Shown here piece after piece: positions 25,475 to 34,233 of a stretch of 64,000 bases of DNA. Under the pieces are notes generated by a model, which searched no databases, was not told where the DNA came from, and saw only the letters and a list, made by a program, of their open reading frames with translations. Numbering within the stretch: position 1 is the stretch's first letter; every line of letters begins with the position of its first letter. A program made the translations under genes and the position numbers. Origin of the DNA: Streptococcus salivarius (GTDB lineage: Bacteria; Bacillota; Bacilli; Lactobacillales; Streptococcaceae); the NCBI RefSeq assembly GCF_002094975.1, contig NZ_CP015284.1, positions 62,001 to 126,000 of the forward strand, given 5' to 3'.

Positions 25475-25828
25475 CTAACTTCTTAGAGTTGGTGCAATTT
25501 GAAGGATATTATCGAGTTGAACTAATCTATACCCTTCACTAGTCTTTATTGATATTTCCTTACGAGACAGTTCTCTCACTTCACCAAATAAAGTAATTTT
25601 ATTATCACGATGTTTGATAGTGAATTGCCCTTTAAGTTGGTTGGCATAGAGTTGAGAAAGTAATAAGAGTTTTTGAGGTTTACTTAAGTCTGTTGTGAAG
25701 TCAACACGATATTTAGCAGCATGTAATGATGAGGTATGCTCGGACAGAAAGAATCCCATCCACTTTTGCATCCCTGGATCCTGGTATTCTCTTGCTGCTT
25801 GAAATGGTAAATAAGAACGATCAATCAT
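25475..25828 (-). CDS. YolD-like protein of the UmuC operon
   Basis: 117 residues; the ATG overlaps the stop of the polymerase gene by 4 bp (ATGA). The stretch KWMGFFLSEHTSSL resembles the KWxxFxLPEH signature of YolD proteins, which are encoded beside Y-family polymerases in Firmicutes. The C-terminal beta-rich part (KITLFGEVRELSRKEISIKT) fits the rest of that family. It is thought to assist or control the polymerase. Confidence 0.7.
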   Translation of the reverse strand: MIDRSYLPFQAAREYQDPGMQKWMGFFLSEHTSSLHAAKYRVDFTTDLSKPQKLLLLSQLYANQLKGQFTIKHRDNKITLFGEVRELSRKEISIKTSEGYRLVQLDNILQIAPTLRS

Positions 25829-27240
25829 TTTAAACCATCCAATCCTCCAGCAGAATGTCCTCCGATGAGCCTACTTCTGGCAATACTTCTTGATGCCCCG
25901 TCAAGTGCATTAGCTTTTAGCAGAGAGGTAAAGCCAAATTGGTCTCTGATAGAATCTATTGCTGTCTGGAGCCTTTCTTCTTTTTCAATTTGTTCGACAT
26001 CATCGAATAGTGAGATTAATCCAAAAGATTCATCTACAAACCCAGAATAATTAACCGCTACACTTCGGATTGCCCCTGAAGTGTATTTATTATGGAATAA
26101 TTTCAACACATAGTTTGTCAGCATGTCGGTGTTATTCGTTGGTTCAATTTTCATTTGGGTATTGATAGAACGCTTGTTCTCATGCTTAGAGTAGCCAAGG
26201 TGTATTGAAACAACAGTCGCTTTCTTGCCTATCTTTCTCAGTCGGATAGCAACTTGTTCGGCCATCTCTCTAAGGACAATTTCAATATCTCGTTGTCTAA
26301 AATAGTCTCTAGGGAGAACCTGGGAGTTGCCTAGACCTTTTGATTTTGGTTTATAGGGTTTATGAACGTTACTTTCATCAATACCATTAGCATGAAACCA
26401 TAAACGAAGGCCCGCTTCTCCTAGTTCTTTCTTCAAGATATCTGGGTTAGCATTTGCCAAGTCTTTGATTGAGTGGATATCTAACGTGTTGAAGCGTTTC
26501 TCCATTCTTTTACCTATACCCCAGAAATCAGTCATCTTAGGAATAGACCAGACCTTATTCTCCACATCCTCATAGGACCAGTTAGCTCTCATGGTTGAAG
26601 TTTTCTTTGCTTCATTATCAAGTGCTAGTTTAGCTAGTAAAGGGTTAGCATTGGACATACCAACGGTTGAATAGATGCCAGTTTGTCTCCAGATGTCCCT
26701 TTGGATCCTCGCAGAAATAAGGTCGAGCTTTTGCTTTCGAGATAACTGCTTATCTGGAACGAAGTAATTAAGAGAACTAGACAGGTCGATAAAACCCTCG
26801 TCTATAGAATAAGGGTAAATATCATTTGGGCTACCATAGTTTTGAAAAATGCCTTGGATTTCCATATTAACTGAGATATATTCGTCCATTCTAGGAGGAA
26901 CGATGAAAGTCACTTTTGCCCAATCTTCAATGAATCTCACGTATTCTGGATCTGTTCTCAGTCCTTGTCTCTTGGCATTGTAATACGAGAACCTTCTTGT
27001 TTGAACATCAAAAGGGAGATCGTATGCTCTTCCAACATTTGATTTTCCAAACACTTTCTTAAATATCGGTGAAGAAGCAAGGATAAGACCTGCAGAGTTA
27101 TCAGCTCTACTCATAACACATAAAGAAGTCTTTAAAGGATGTAGTCCTCTCTCAACACATTCGACGCTAGCGTAAAACGACTTCATATCGATAAAAGCGA
27201 TATCGCTTCTTGGTTCTCTTGAATAATCAAAATATCCCAT
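25825..27240 (-). CDS. Y-family DNA polymerase (UmuC/ImpB-like)
   Basis: 471 residues. The palm starts IAFIDMKSFYASVECVERGL, with the metal-binding Asp and the steric-gate region, and YSIDEGFIDLSSSLNYF carries the second Asp-Glu pair. A helix-hairpin-helix (FWGIGKRMEKRFNTLDIHSI) and a little-finger domain follow. Such polymerases copy damaged DNA with errors and often ride on Gram-positive mobile elements. Expression starts from TTGAAA-17-TATACT with a palindromic operator on the start site, so it is probably repressed by a LexA/HdiR-type protein. Confidence 0.92.
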   Translation of the reverse strand: MGYFDYSREPRSDIAFIDMKSFYASVECVERGLHPLKTSLCVMSRADNSAGLILASSPIFKKVFGKSNVGRAYDLPFDVQTRRFSYYNAKRQGLRTDPEYVRFIEDWAKVTFIVPPRMDEYISVNMEIQGIFQNYGSPNDIYPYSIDEGFIDLSSSLNYFVPDKQLSRKQKLDLISARIQRDIWRQTGIYSTVGMSNANPLLAKLALDNEAKKTSTMRANWSYEDVENKVWSIPKMTDFWGIGKRMEKRFNTLDIHSIKDLANANPDILKKELGEAGLRLWFHANGIDESNVHKPYKPKSKGLGNSQVLPRDYFRQRDIEIVLREMAEQVAIRLRKIGKKATVVSIHLGYSKHENKRSINTQMKIEPTNNTDMLTNYVLKLFHNKYTSGAIRSVAVNYSGFVDESFGLISLFDDVEQIEKEERLQTAIDSIRDQFGFTSLLKANALDGASRSIARSRLIGGHSAGGLDGLK

Positions 27241-27250
27241 GTGCCACCTC

Positions 27251-27305
27251 TTTTGTTAGTTTATAAGCTAACAAAAAGTATAGACTATTTTGGTGAGGTT
27301 TTCAA
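27251..27305 (-). promoter_or_regulatory. UmuC promoter and 9-bp palindromic operator
   Basis: On the - strand TTGAAA, 17 bp and TATACT are followed at once by TTTTGTTAG-TTTATAAG-CTAACAAAA in + strand reading (arms 27251-27259 and 27268-27276). The perfect arms sit over the transcription start, a repressor position. The S24 repressor at 15062 is the natural candidate. Confidence 0.78.
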
Positions 27306-27419
27306 GTGTTACAACGTTGCCAATAGTCTTTGAGAGTAAAAAAACACCAATAACTATGTAATTGGCGTTTTCAGTGGTCTTCTGATTCTTTTTAAAAAGA
27401 GTATAGTGTTATAAGGAAC

Positions 27420-28604
27420 TTATTCAGAACTTCCTGTTGATGATGATGGCTCGGTAGTAGCATGATAGTTATTTGCCTCGTCAACCATATCTTGCATATA
27501 AACACCCAAGAGTCTGTTATAACCATTTTCATCAAAATTACTATGAAATTCAGGATTTACACTTGTTTCTTTTGATGATTCGGGAACTCCAGCATCTTGT
27601 TGTTGAGCAGGTGTTGTTGGGGCACTTCCGGCTACCGTATTGGTGTTACTCTGAGCTGATTCACTAACTGTTGTTTGAGTAGAGCTTGAACTAGACGATG
27701 ATGATGGTTGCGTAGAGGATGAGGTTTCCGTTTTTGAGGAGTTTTTGCTTGTGCTATCATCTTTAATCTCAATTAACTTCTCATATATCTTTTGCGTCAA
27801 AGCATTTTGTTGAGAGGCCGTTAATGATGCTGCGACACGAATAACAACCGTTCCATAAACATAGTGTGAACCAGGGTTAATGACAGTTGGAAGGCCATCG
27901 AAAGCACTTAAATAGTCATTTCGTTTTTTGGCATCTTCTACCGTTTTATAAACCTCTACGCATCCCCCTGCATCCGTACCTTTTGCTACTAAATCAGCAC
28001 CAGCAACTGGATTAGTCACTTCATTGTCAGAGAAATAAACTGCTGCCGTATAACTTCCTTGTTTGTTTAAGCCTTGGTTTGGATCATTATCTTCTGTAGC
28101 TGACTGAACATCTGAAATCGTATCAATTTCCTTAAGACGACTTTCCACAAATGTATTGGAAGGATTTGTAATTTGTTTTAACTGCTTAACACTTGTTGAA
28201 TACTTCTGGTTTTTATCTTGAAGTTCTTTTATCTCTGTTGTGTAGTTAATTGGTTTTTTTAGTGATTTAACTTGTTTATTGATGTCGCTTGTTTTCTTTT
28301 TAATTTTAGGAATTACTTGTTTCTTCTTTTCAGCAGTTGAGACTTCGTTTTTTAACTCAACCGTCAGCTTTTCGTCTAAGGGTTTATCTTTACTACTAAG
28401 TAGTTTCTTAGATACTTTGATTGTTTCCTCTAAGCTACGGTTTTCTTTTTGAATTTTGGCTGTTACTTCATTAAATGACTGTACCGCTCTTTGATGTGGT
28501 GAAATTGCAAGTACATAGTACCCTATACCGAAACAAAATAGTGCGATAAGAGAAATTATGGCACTTTTCTTTGTACTAATTCTTTTCATAAAATCAAATT
28601 TCAT
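27420..28604 (-). CDS. Membrane-anchored coiled-coil surface protein
   Basis: 394 residues from ATG 28604, with TTGGAG 7 bp upstream. A signal-anchor helix (SAIISLIALFCFGIGYYVLA) is followed by a long Lys/Glu coiled coil to about residue 160. A compact domain then includes CVEVYKTVEDAKKRNDYLSA and a Ser/Thr/Pro-rich tail from about residue 285. The compact domain recalls the EbhA-like region seen in pneumococcal proteins. TTTAAA-17-TATAAT at 28679-28707 is its own promoter. Extracellular, attached at the N-terminus; function unknown. Confidence 0.7.
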   Translation of the reverse strand: MKFDFMKRISTKKSAIISLIALFCFGIGYYVLAISPHQRAVQSFNEVTAKIQKENRSLEETIKVSKKLLSSKDKPLDEKLTVELKNEVSTAEKKKQVIPKIKKKTSDINKQVKSLKKPINYTTEIKELQDKNQKYSTSVKQLKQITNPSNTFVESRLKEIDTISDVQSATEDNDPNQGLNKQGSYTAAVYFSDNEVTNPVAGADLVAKGTDAGGCVEVYKTVEDAKKRNDYLSAFDGLPTVINPGSHYVYGTVVIRVAASLTASQQNALTQKIYEKLIEIKDDSTSKNSSKTETSSSTQPSSSSSSSSTQTTVSESAQSNTNTVAGSAPTTPAQQQDAGVPESSKETSVNPEFHSNFDENGYNRLLGVYMQDMVDEANNYHATTEPSSSTGSSE

Positions 28605-28789
28605 TTTCAATCTCCAAAAATCAAGTCTTCAGTATCCCAGATAGTTAACAGGGACTTCCTATTAAGTATTCTGTTTTTATTATACTTAAATATTCTCATA
28701 TTTTAAAGTAGTCTTTTGATTATTATTCAAGAAAATTACTAGAGTTGTGAAGTGAAGTGTTGCGCGTGGTATATGATTCAATACAAAAA

Positions 28790-28813
28790 GGATAGCATAT
28801 AGTGATGCTATCC
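28790..28813. repeat. Hairpin GGATAGCAT/ATGCTATCC, inverted partner of 32702-32727
   Basis: This hairpin and some 15 bp beyond it (CTCAGAATGA) recur in inverted orientation at 32693-32729. The two copies bracket the SEC10/PgrA-like gene and could mark the ends of an inserted or invertible segment. Confidence 0.6.
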
Positions 28814-28817
28814 TCAG

Positions 28818-28967
28818 AATGATGAATTGTACCGTTTCCATCAACCTGTGGGGAAACAATATACTTATGGTAAAGGGATGAAACAGTTATCCGAAGTAGA
28901 ACAGTTACGTTTGCAGGTAGAATTACTAAAAAAGTATCAGAGCTTGGTAAGAGAATCTAAAAAGTAA
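28818..28967 (+). pseudogene. IS3-family OrfA C-terminal remnant
   Basis: A 49-codon frame without a start ends GMKQLSEVEQLRLQVELLKK, then YQSLVRESKK and TAA. The leucine-zipper ending is that of IS3-group OrfA proteins. The HTH part and OrfB are missing. The rest of 28605-29020 contains the promoter of the gene at 27420 and no other gene. Confidence 0.6.
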
Positions 28968-29020
28968 GTCTTATAATCTCGTCGTTCTACAACCCTTATG
29001 CTTTGACCCTAATCAATTGA

Positions 29021-31765
29021 TTAGTTTTTCTTACGTTTGCGACCAGCAAATCCAAGAAGGCCAAGAAGACCAATACCTGCAACACTTGCAATAATACCGC
29101 CATTATCACCTGTTTCTGGAAGTGTGTGACCATGTCCGGCTTTAACAGCTACTGCGGTAGCTTCTGCTACAGTGTTGACTGTTTGTTCTTGTGTCTTGTT
29201 GAATTTAGATACTGATACTGGTGCTGCTTCGACTTGACTGCTTACCACTTTCGGTGCCACAACATCGTCATATTTAGCTTTTGCACCTTGATTTGGTTTT
29301 ACAACGTCAGTTTCTGGCTTAGTATTGTCAGTTTTACCAGATTCAGGTTTAGTATCAGGTGTCACAATATTACCTTTTTTAGCGTCATCTAACGCTTTTT
29401 GAACTTCATATTTAGTCAACACGGTTTCATATTCTGATTTAGCTGATGCATATTTGCTACGAGCGTCTGTAAGTTTAGCTTGTTCAGCGGCAAGTTTAGC
29501 TTGAGCGTTGACAAGTTTAACTTGAGCGGCTGCAAGTTTAACTTGAGCGGCTGCAAGTTTAGCTTGTGCATTTTCCAACTCAGATTTATGAGCTTTAGCA
29601 GCTTCTACTGCAGATTTTGCGTTGTTAAGAGCTTTTTGAGCAGCAACAACATCATTGTTTGCTTTTTCAGCCGATGATTTAAGATCTGCTAATTTAGCTT
29701 GTTCAGTTGCAAGTGCAACCATTGCATCATCAGCTTTTTCTTTTGCAACTTTAGCATCTTCTTTTGCTTGTGCAAGCGCTTGGGCTTTAGTTGCTTCTTC
29801 AGCTGTTACGGATGCAAGCACAACTTTAGCCACTGCAAGTTTACCTTCAGCTTCTGTTAACTTAGCTTGAGCAGCTCTCAATTCAGCTTCTGCTTTTGGT
29901 GTTTGACGTTCACGTGATTCAAGCTCTGCTACTTTTGCTTTGGCGTCATCGACAGCCTTTTGAGCCGTTGTGACTGCTGTTTTGGCTACGGTAACATCTT
30001 CTTGAGCAGCTTTCAACGCAACACCTGCAGTTGTTTGTTTCAATACTACTTTATTGTATGCATCTACACTTGGCTCAAAGTTTGCTCGACCGGCTGACAA
30101 TACATCATATACATGACCACCCCAAATGTCTTGTGCAAATTTAGCTTCATGCAAGCTTGAAGTTGTAGTTACAACATTGAATTCTGCTGGAACTTCAATA
30201 AACGAATTACTGTTGTCTTGTAGGTACATTGAAATACCTTGTTGGTCGTAGTCCGTCAAACTAGCTGTATGACTATAATAATTTGTCCCATCATCCACTG
30301 TGAATAAAAATACAGCTTCACGAACACCCTCTAGAATTTCGCTTAATGTTGCATAATGAGATCGTTTGTATGCCAAATCACCTGAAAACGGTTTGAAGTG
30401 ACGTTGATTTGTTAAGTTTTCTCTAACATACAAGTGCTCCAATTCGGGTTTTTTTGTTGAAAGCTCAATTGAGTAGTCAGATCCCGTTTCATCAGTGTTA
30501 TCACGTAATGCGTTGTATTTCACCGCACGTGCTTTTGCAAGATCCATCATTAAAGTGTTTACTGTTGCATCTGGTAAACCTAGTGCACGACGAAAGGCAT
30601 TAACTTGGTCTACAAAATATTGGTTTACAATATTGTTCACGTTTTCCGGGAGATTTTCGACATCATATTGAGTATTATCAGCTACTGTGATTGTGTCTGG
30701 ATAAAAGTAATTACAAATCCCATTATCGTTTGCGTCGTAATGGATATCACCATCATAAACATGTACGATTTTATTATATTGGTTAATGATGTTGAAATCT
30801 GTTTTGATTGGAAGCGCGTTATAAATTGCAAGAGCTTCATCAGCTGCTTTCACACGGTCTTCACCTTTAGCATTCACCCATTTCTTCAATGCATTCAAGT
30901 ATTCTTCTGGAATATTGACTTTTGATTCCCATGTCGCTAATGGCTTGACAGCGTCTGCAGCCGCTTTTGCTTGGTCAAAGGCTGTTTGTGCTTGACTTAC
31001 GACAGTTTCTTTAGCTGTTACAGTTTGTTTTGCATCTTTAACACCTTGTTCAGCTGTTGATACGGAACCGTTTGCATCTGAAATTGCTTGGTCAAGTTTT
31101 GAATCTGCCTTTTTAGCTGTTTCAAGGTTTGTTTCAGCTGTTTTCACATCTGATTTAGCTCGTACTACAGTTGCTTCTGCCACTGTTACATTATCTTGAG
31201 CTGTTGATACATCTGTTGATTCTTTTGCAAGAGCATCTACTTTTGCTTGAGCAGCGTCACTTTTAGCTTGTGCCTTATCTGCAGCCGCTTGAGCGTCTGA
31301 TACAACAGCTTTTTGGTTTGTCACAGTCGTTTGAGCGTTTGTAGCGGTAGCTTGTGCGTCAGTTACTGCCTTTTCTGCAACAGGTACGTGACTGTCAGCT
31401 GTTGTGATCGCATTAGTAGCTTGAGCAATGGCTTCAGGTGTCGCTTGTGCTGCTGTTGCTTGTGCGTCAGTCACTTGACTTTGAGCAGCATTCACTTGAT
31501 TTTGAGCGTCATTTACTTGATTTTGAGCCAAACCAGTTGCTGATTCTTGAATAACAGCGGCTGTTTCAGCTTTTTCCATATTTTGTTTCGCATCTGATAC
31601 TTGTTGTTCAGTAACGGTTGATTGAGCTTGTGTTTCAGATACAGCATTTGTGTCTGGTGTAGTTACTGTTACTTCATCAGCATTTACAACACCTGTTGCA
31701 CAAGCCGCAGCTACAATTGCAGCAGTACCAGCGATAAATTTCATTTTGTTGTTTGTTTCTTTCAT
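29021..31765 (-). CDS. SEC10/PgrA-type surface exclusion protein (LPxTG)
   Basis: 914 residues. After a signal peptide (FIAGTAAIVAAACATGVVNA) comes an Ala-rich coiled coil to about residue 290. A CAP/SCP-like globular domain follows (VNQYFVDQVNAFRRALGLPD, then NYYSHTASLTDYDQQG), then a second coiled coil with short KLAAAQVKL-type repeats. The protein ends LPETGDNGG, a helix and RKRKKN. This order is that of the SEC10/PgrA surface exclusion family (PrgA of pCF10), which lowers re-uptake of the same conjugative element by a donor cell. TTGACA-17-TAAAAT at 31897-31925 plus a structured leader precede it. Confidence 0.88.
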   Translation of the reverse strand: MKETNNKMKFIAGTAAIVAAACATGVVNADEVTVTTPDTNAVSETQAQSTVTEQQVSDAKQNMEKAETAAVIQESATGLAQNQVNDAQNQVNAAQSQVTDAQATAAQATPEAIAQATNAITTADSHVPVAEKAVTDAQATATNAQTTVTNQKAVVSDAQAAADKAQAKSDAAQAKVDALAKESTDVSTAQDNVTVAEATVVRAKSDVKTAETNLETAKKADSKLDQAISDANGSVSTAEQGVKDAKQTVTAKETVVSQAQTAFDQAKAAADAVKPLATWESKVNIPEEYLNALKKWVNAKGEDRVKAADEALAIYNALPIKTDFNIINQYNKIVHVYDGDIHYDANDNGICNYFYPDTITVADNTQYDVENLPENVNNIVNQYFVDQVNAFRRALGLPDATVNTLMMDLAKARAVKYNALRDNTDETGSDYSIELSTKKPELEHLYVRENLTNQRHFKPFSGDLAYKRSHYATLSEILEGVREAVFLFTVDDGTNYYSHTASLTDYDQQGISMYLQDNSNSFIEVPAEFNVVTTTSSLHEAKFAQDIWGGHVYDVLSAGRANFEPSVDAYNKVVLKQTTAGVALKAAQEDVTVAKTAVTTAQKAVDDAKAKVAELESRERQTPKAEAELRAAQAKLTEAEGKLAVAKVVLASVTAEEATKAQALAQAKEDAKVAKEKADDAMVALATEQAKLADLKSSAEKANNDVVAAQKALNNAKSAVEAAKAHKSELENAQAKLAAAQVKLAAAQVKLVNAQAKLAAEQAKLTDARSKYASAKSEYETVLTKYEVQKALDDAKKGNIVTPDTKPESGKTDNTKPETDVVKPNQGAKAKYDDVVAPKVVSSQVEAAPVSVSKFNKTQEQTVNTVAEATAVAVKAGHGHTLPETGDNGGIIASVAGIGLLGLLGFAGRKRKKN

Positions 31766-31809
31766 AAGTGTTATCCCTCAATAAAATAATTTGTTTTCAA
31801 AAATAATAA

Positions 31810-31925
31810 GGGGTTCCGAGGTTTAACCCCGTATTCGCGCCCGCATAGGCTGGCGTGAAATTAACCCTGGATGAATAATTATTTACAACTATTAGAATTT
31901 TACTCCCGAAATTTAAGGGTGTCAA
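31810..31925 (-). promoter_or_regulatory. Promoter and attenuator-like leader of the surface exclusion gene
   Basis: TTGACA (31920-31925), 17 bp and TAAAAT (31897-31902) predict a leader of about 125 nt. Within it GGGGTT-loop-AACCCC (31810-31830) is followed on the - strand by TTATTATTTTT, a terminator form. A GC-rich hairpin with CGCC/GGGCG arms (31838-31855) lies just before it. Premature termination in the leader is possible. From 31930 to 32690 I see no gene. Confidence 0.55.
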
Positions 31926-32701
31926 GTATTTTTTGAAAATTTAAACCATTATTTCGAGTTAATAAATTCTTTTAAAATAAGGTTTTTCAATATATTCTAG
32001 AATTATTATTATCATTTAATTATTATTAAGATTAGATTGATAATTAAAAAATTACTGTTTTTACACAATTTAAAAAAAGCGTAAAACCATTACAATTGCA
32101 GTGAAAATGCTAATATATGCTCGTTTTATTTTCCTTTAATTTTTTGAGGATGCAGAAAGCTAAACCTTCACATATTCATCAAGATTTCTAATTTATTTTT
32201 TCTTAAAAGCATCCAAATAATTCTACTCTTTAAAAATAAAATTTTTATAAATAACGGTATATTTTTCCCTAAATATTGAAAAATACTCCCCATAAAAGAA
32301 ATTATCAATACAATTTATTTCACAATACATAAATACGACACACAAACTCAATATCATTTTATAAAGTAACTCCAAACTTTTAGAAAAGAAGCTCATAATA
32401 TTCACACAAAATACTTAAACTCATCAAAAAAAGCCGGACCTCAGTCCAGCTCAGAATGAAGAAAAACATCAAAAACGATGTTTGTCTTTTTTTTATAGTC
32501 ACACTTAATTCTCCCATAATCCAATAATATTGAGGTATTATGTGAAGCCCATCAAGCGTATAGAAACCTAATTGACGACGATTATATTCAAGATTATCTT
32601 TGTGAAACATAGGAGTACCTCATCAAATACTTTTTTTATTATACTCCTTCGAAGCAAGAAAACTCCCCAGATAACTTCTGAGGACTTTATCTTCATTCTG
32701 A

Positions 32702-32727
32702 GGATAGCATCACTATATATGCTATCC
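32702..32727. repeat. Inverted partner of the hairpin at 28790
   Basis: GGATAGCAT (32702-32710) and ATGCTATCC (32719-32727) form a hairpin; with flanking TCATTCTGA it is an inverted copy of 28785-28823. It also follows the gene ending at 32744 on the - strand and may serve as its terminator. Confidence 0.6.
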
Positions 32728-32743
32728 TTAGCTAGTCCTATGA

Positions 32744-33313
32744 TTATTGTGCAGGTCTCAAGGTTGCTGCTACTGTTCTGATAGAACTTTGTGTAAGTTC
32801 ATCATGTCGTTCTTCATCTGTGATTACACGAGGTTTTGGAAAGTTCTCGATAGGCTTTTCATGTTCTTGGGCTTGCTTTTTAGCTTGTTCAAGTCGTTGG
32901 TGTTGAGCTTCTGGTCCCCAGTCTTTTTCTGCAGCAATCTCAGAGACCATAAAGGCACTATATCGATATGCCTCTGGAACAATCTTCTGGATTTGTTCTT
33001 TCGTGAAGCGGTCTCCCTCACTATAATCAACGACATCCCAAATTAGTCCGCCATTGCCATCTTCTTGTGCTGCAAGGAAATGTTCACATCCAATAGGATT
33101 TGATAGGTTGATCATAAAGAGTTCTTCAGACCATTCTCCAGTCATTACAGCATCAATAAATGTTTTATATTCATCGTCCGAGGCAAAATTTAGACGCCCG
33201 TTCTTTTCAGCTTTTTGAGCTTCACATAATACCTCAAAGCGTTCTTGGTATAGAGAGAAATTGTACTGTTTCAAAAAACTTGCTTGTTCCGTTGTTAAAA
33301 TATTTTTCTTCAT
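32744..33313 (-). CDS. Hypothetical soluble protein
   Basis: 189 residues, starting KKNILTTEQASFLKQYNFSL. It is acidic to neutral with no membrane segment. A middle stretch (LIWDVVDYSEGDRFTKEQIQ, then KIVPEAYRYSAFMV) and a Lys/Gln-rich tail are the visible features. I do not recognise the family. It starts 12 bp after the membrane protein gene at 33326 and shares its regulon promoter. Confidence 0.65.
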   Translation of the reverse strand: MKKNILTTEQASFLKQYNFSLYQERFEVLCEAQKAEKNGRLNFASDDEYKTFIDAVMTGEWSEELFMINLSNPIGCEHFLAAQEDGNGGLIWDVVDYSEGDRFTKEQIQKIVPEAYRYSAFMVSEIAAEKDWGPEAQHQRLEQAKKQAQEHEKPIENFPKPRVITDEERHDELTQSSIRTVAATLRPAQ

Positions 33314-33325
33314 CGTGATTACCTC

Positions 33326-33979
33326 TTATTCTAAGTTAAATGTCAGTGTTACTTTAGTTAATGGGATATGTTTAAACCCAAGAAATCCGGATTTTAGCAA
33401 GACCTTGAACATTCCAGCTACATTACCCTTTGTGTCTTGCCTAAATTTTTCATCTCTGATTTCCATAAGTCCTTTAAATTCAGGAGTAATGCTACTAGTT
33501 ATAGATGAACGCATAGAATCCTTTATATTTTCTACAGAATCAAATCGTCCTCTGATATTTGCATTGTGTCTATCGTCAAAAATGATTTTATTGATTTGAC
33601 CTTTGCTGAAGTTTCTTAAGGCAATAGCTACAACATAAGGAAGTGCAATCCCCAGTGTAACTAGAGGGTGTGTTAGAATATCAAACACAATACCTTTTAG
33701 AGTGGTGATCAGGACGATATATGCCAATGCTCCTATCAATTTAAAGTAATTAACTGACATCGTAAATTTATTTTTTCGATTAGCTAATAACAAACCAATA
33801 CATACATAAACTACCAGTAATACCAGGGCGATAATATGAATCGTCTTTGTTGAAACATTGAGAATATTGTTTGCTAATAACAGAACTGAAGTGGCTGTTA
33901 TAAATATGATTTCAAGGAAATAAATACTTTCAGCAAACCATTTCATCAGCAACATGAACATTAATTTATTATTTTTCAA
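33326..33979 (-). CDS. Membrane protein of the regulon
   Basis: 217 residues from TTG 33979, supported by AGAAGG 8 bp upstream. Four to five hydrophobic helices fill residues 10-125 (for example SIYFLEIIFITATSVLLLAN and IIALVLLVVYVCIGLLL). A cytoplasmic C-terminal domain follows (NIKDSMRSSITSSITPEFKG). No family is recognised. It is the first gene after the GGTGTCACTGGGTTA promoter at 34096-34136, so it belongs with the transfer regulon. Confidence 0.68.
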   Translation of the reverse strand: MKNNKLMFMLLMKWFAESIYFLEIIFITATSVLLLANNILNVSTKTIHIIALVLLVVYVCIGLLLANRKNKFTMSVNYFKLIGALAYIVLITTLKGIVFDILTHPLVTLGIALPYVVAIALRNFSKGQINKIIFDDRHNANIRGRFDSVENIKDSMRSSITSSITPEFKGLMEIRDEKFRQDTKGNVAGMFKVLLKSGFLGFKHIPLTKVTLTFNLE

Positions 33980-33994
33980 ATAGATACCTTCTTT

Positions 33995-34051
33995 CTACCT
34001 ATATGGTCTTGATTTCATAAGTCCATAATTATATAAATTATCAGTTCTCAT
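33995..34051 (-). CDS. Possible 18-residue leader peptide
   Basis: In the leader of the gene at 33979 a short frame MRTDNLYNYGLMKSRPYR starts at 34051 behind GGAAGGA (13 bp away) and ends 16 bp before the next start. A similar AAAGGAAATTGCTTAT stretch precedes the ATG at 38171. It may be a regulatory leader or chance. Confidence 0.3.
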   Translation of the reverse strand: MRTDNLYNYGLMKSRPYR

Positions 34052-34095
34052 ATAAGCAACAAATTCCTTCCTAGTTTGTTTTAAAGTACTTCTTT

Positions 34096-34136
34096 ATTAT
34101 AGGAAAACAAATATCTATTTGTAACCCAGTGACACC
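34096..34136 (-). promoter_or_regulatory. Regulon promoter (site 2)
   Basis: On the - strand GGTGTCACTGGGTTA (34122-34136), 20 bp, TATAAT (34096-34101). It drives the genes at 33979 and 33313. A terminator for the adhesin gene on the same strand lies just upstream (hairpin near 34142-34172). Confidence 0.8.
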
Positions 34137-34233
34137 TCTTAAAAAACACAACTCTTGTGAGCTGTGCTTTTAGTGAATTATGAATTTAGAATTTTGAATA
34201 GGGAAAAGGATTTTTTAAGAAGTGGGTGGTATC

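Noticed and set aside
32380..32610. 76-codon - strand frame starting MFHKDNLEYNRRQLGF
   Set aside because: It has a fair ribosome site and may be a transposase scrap, but the later residues run into a terminator-like hairpin and I could not place it in a family.
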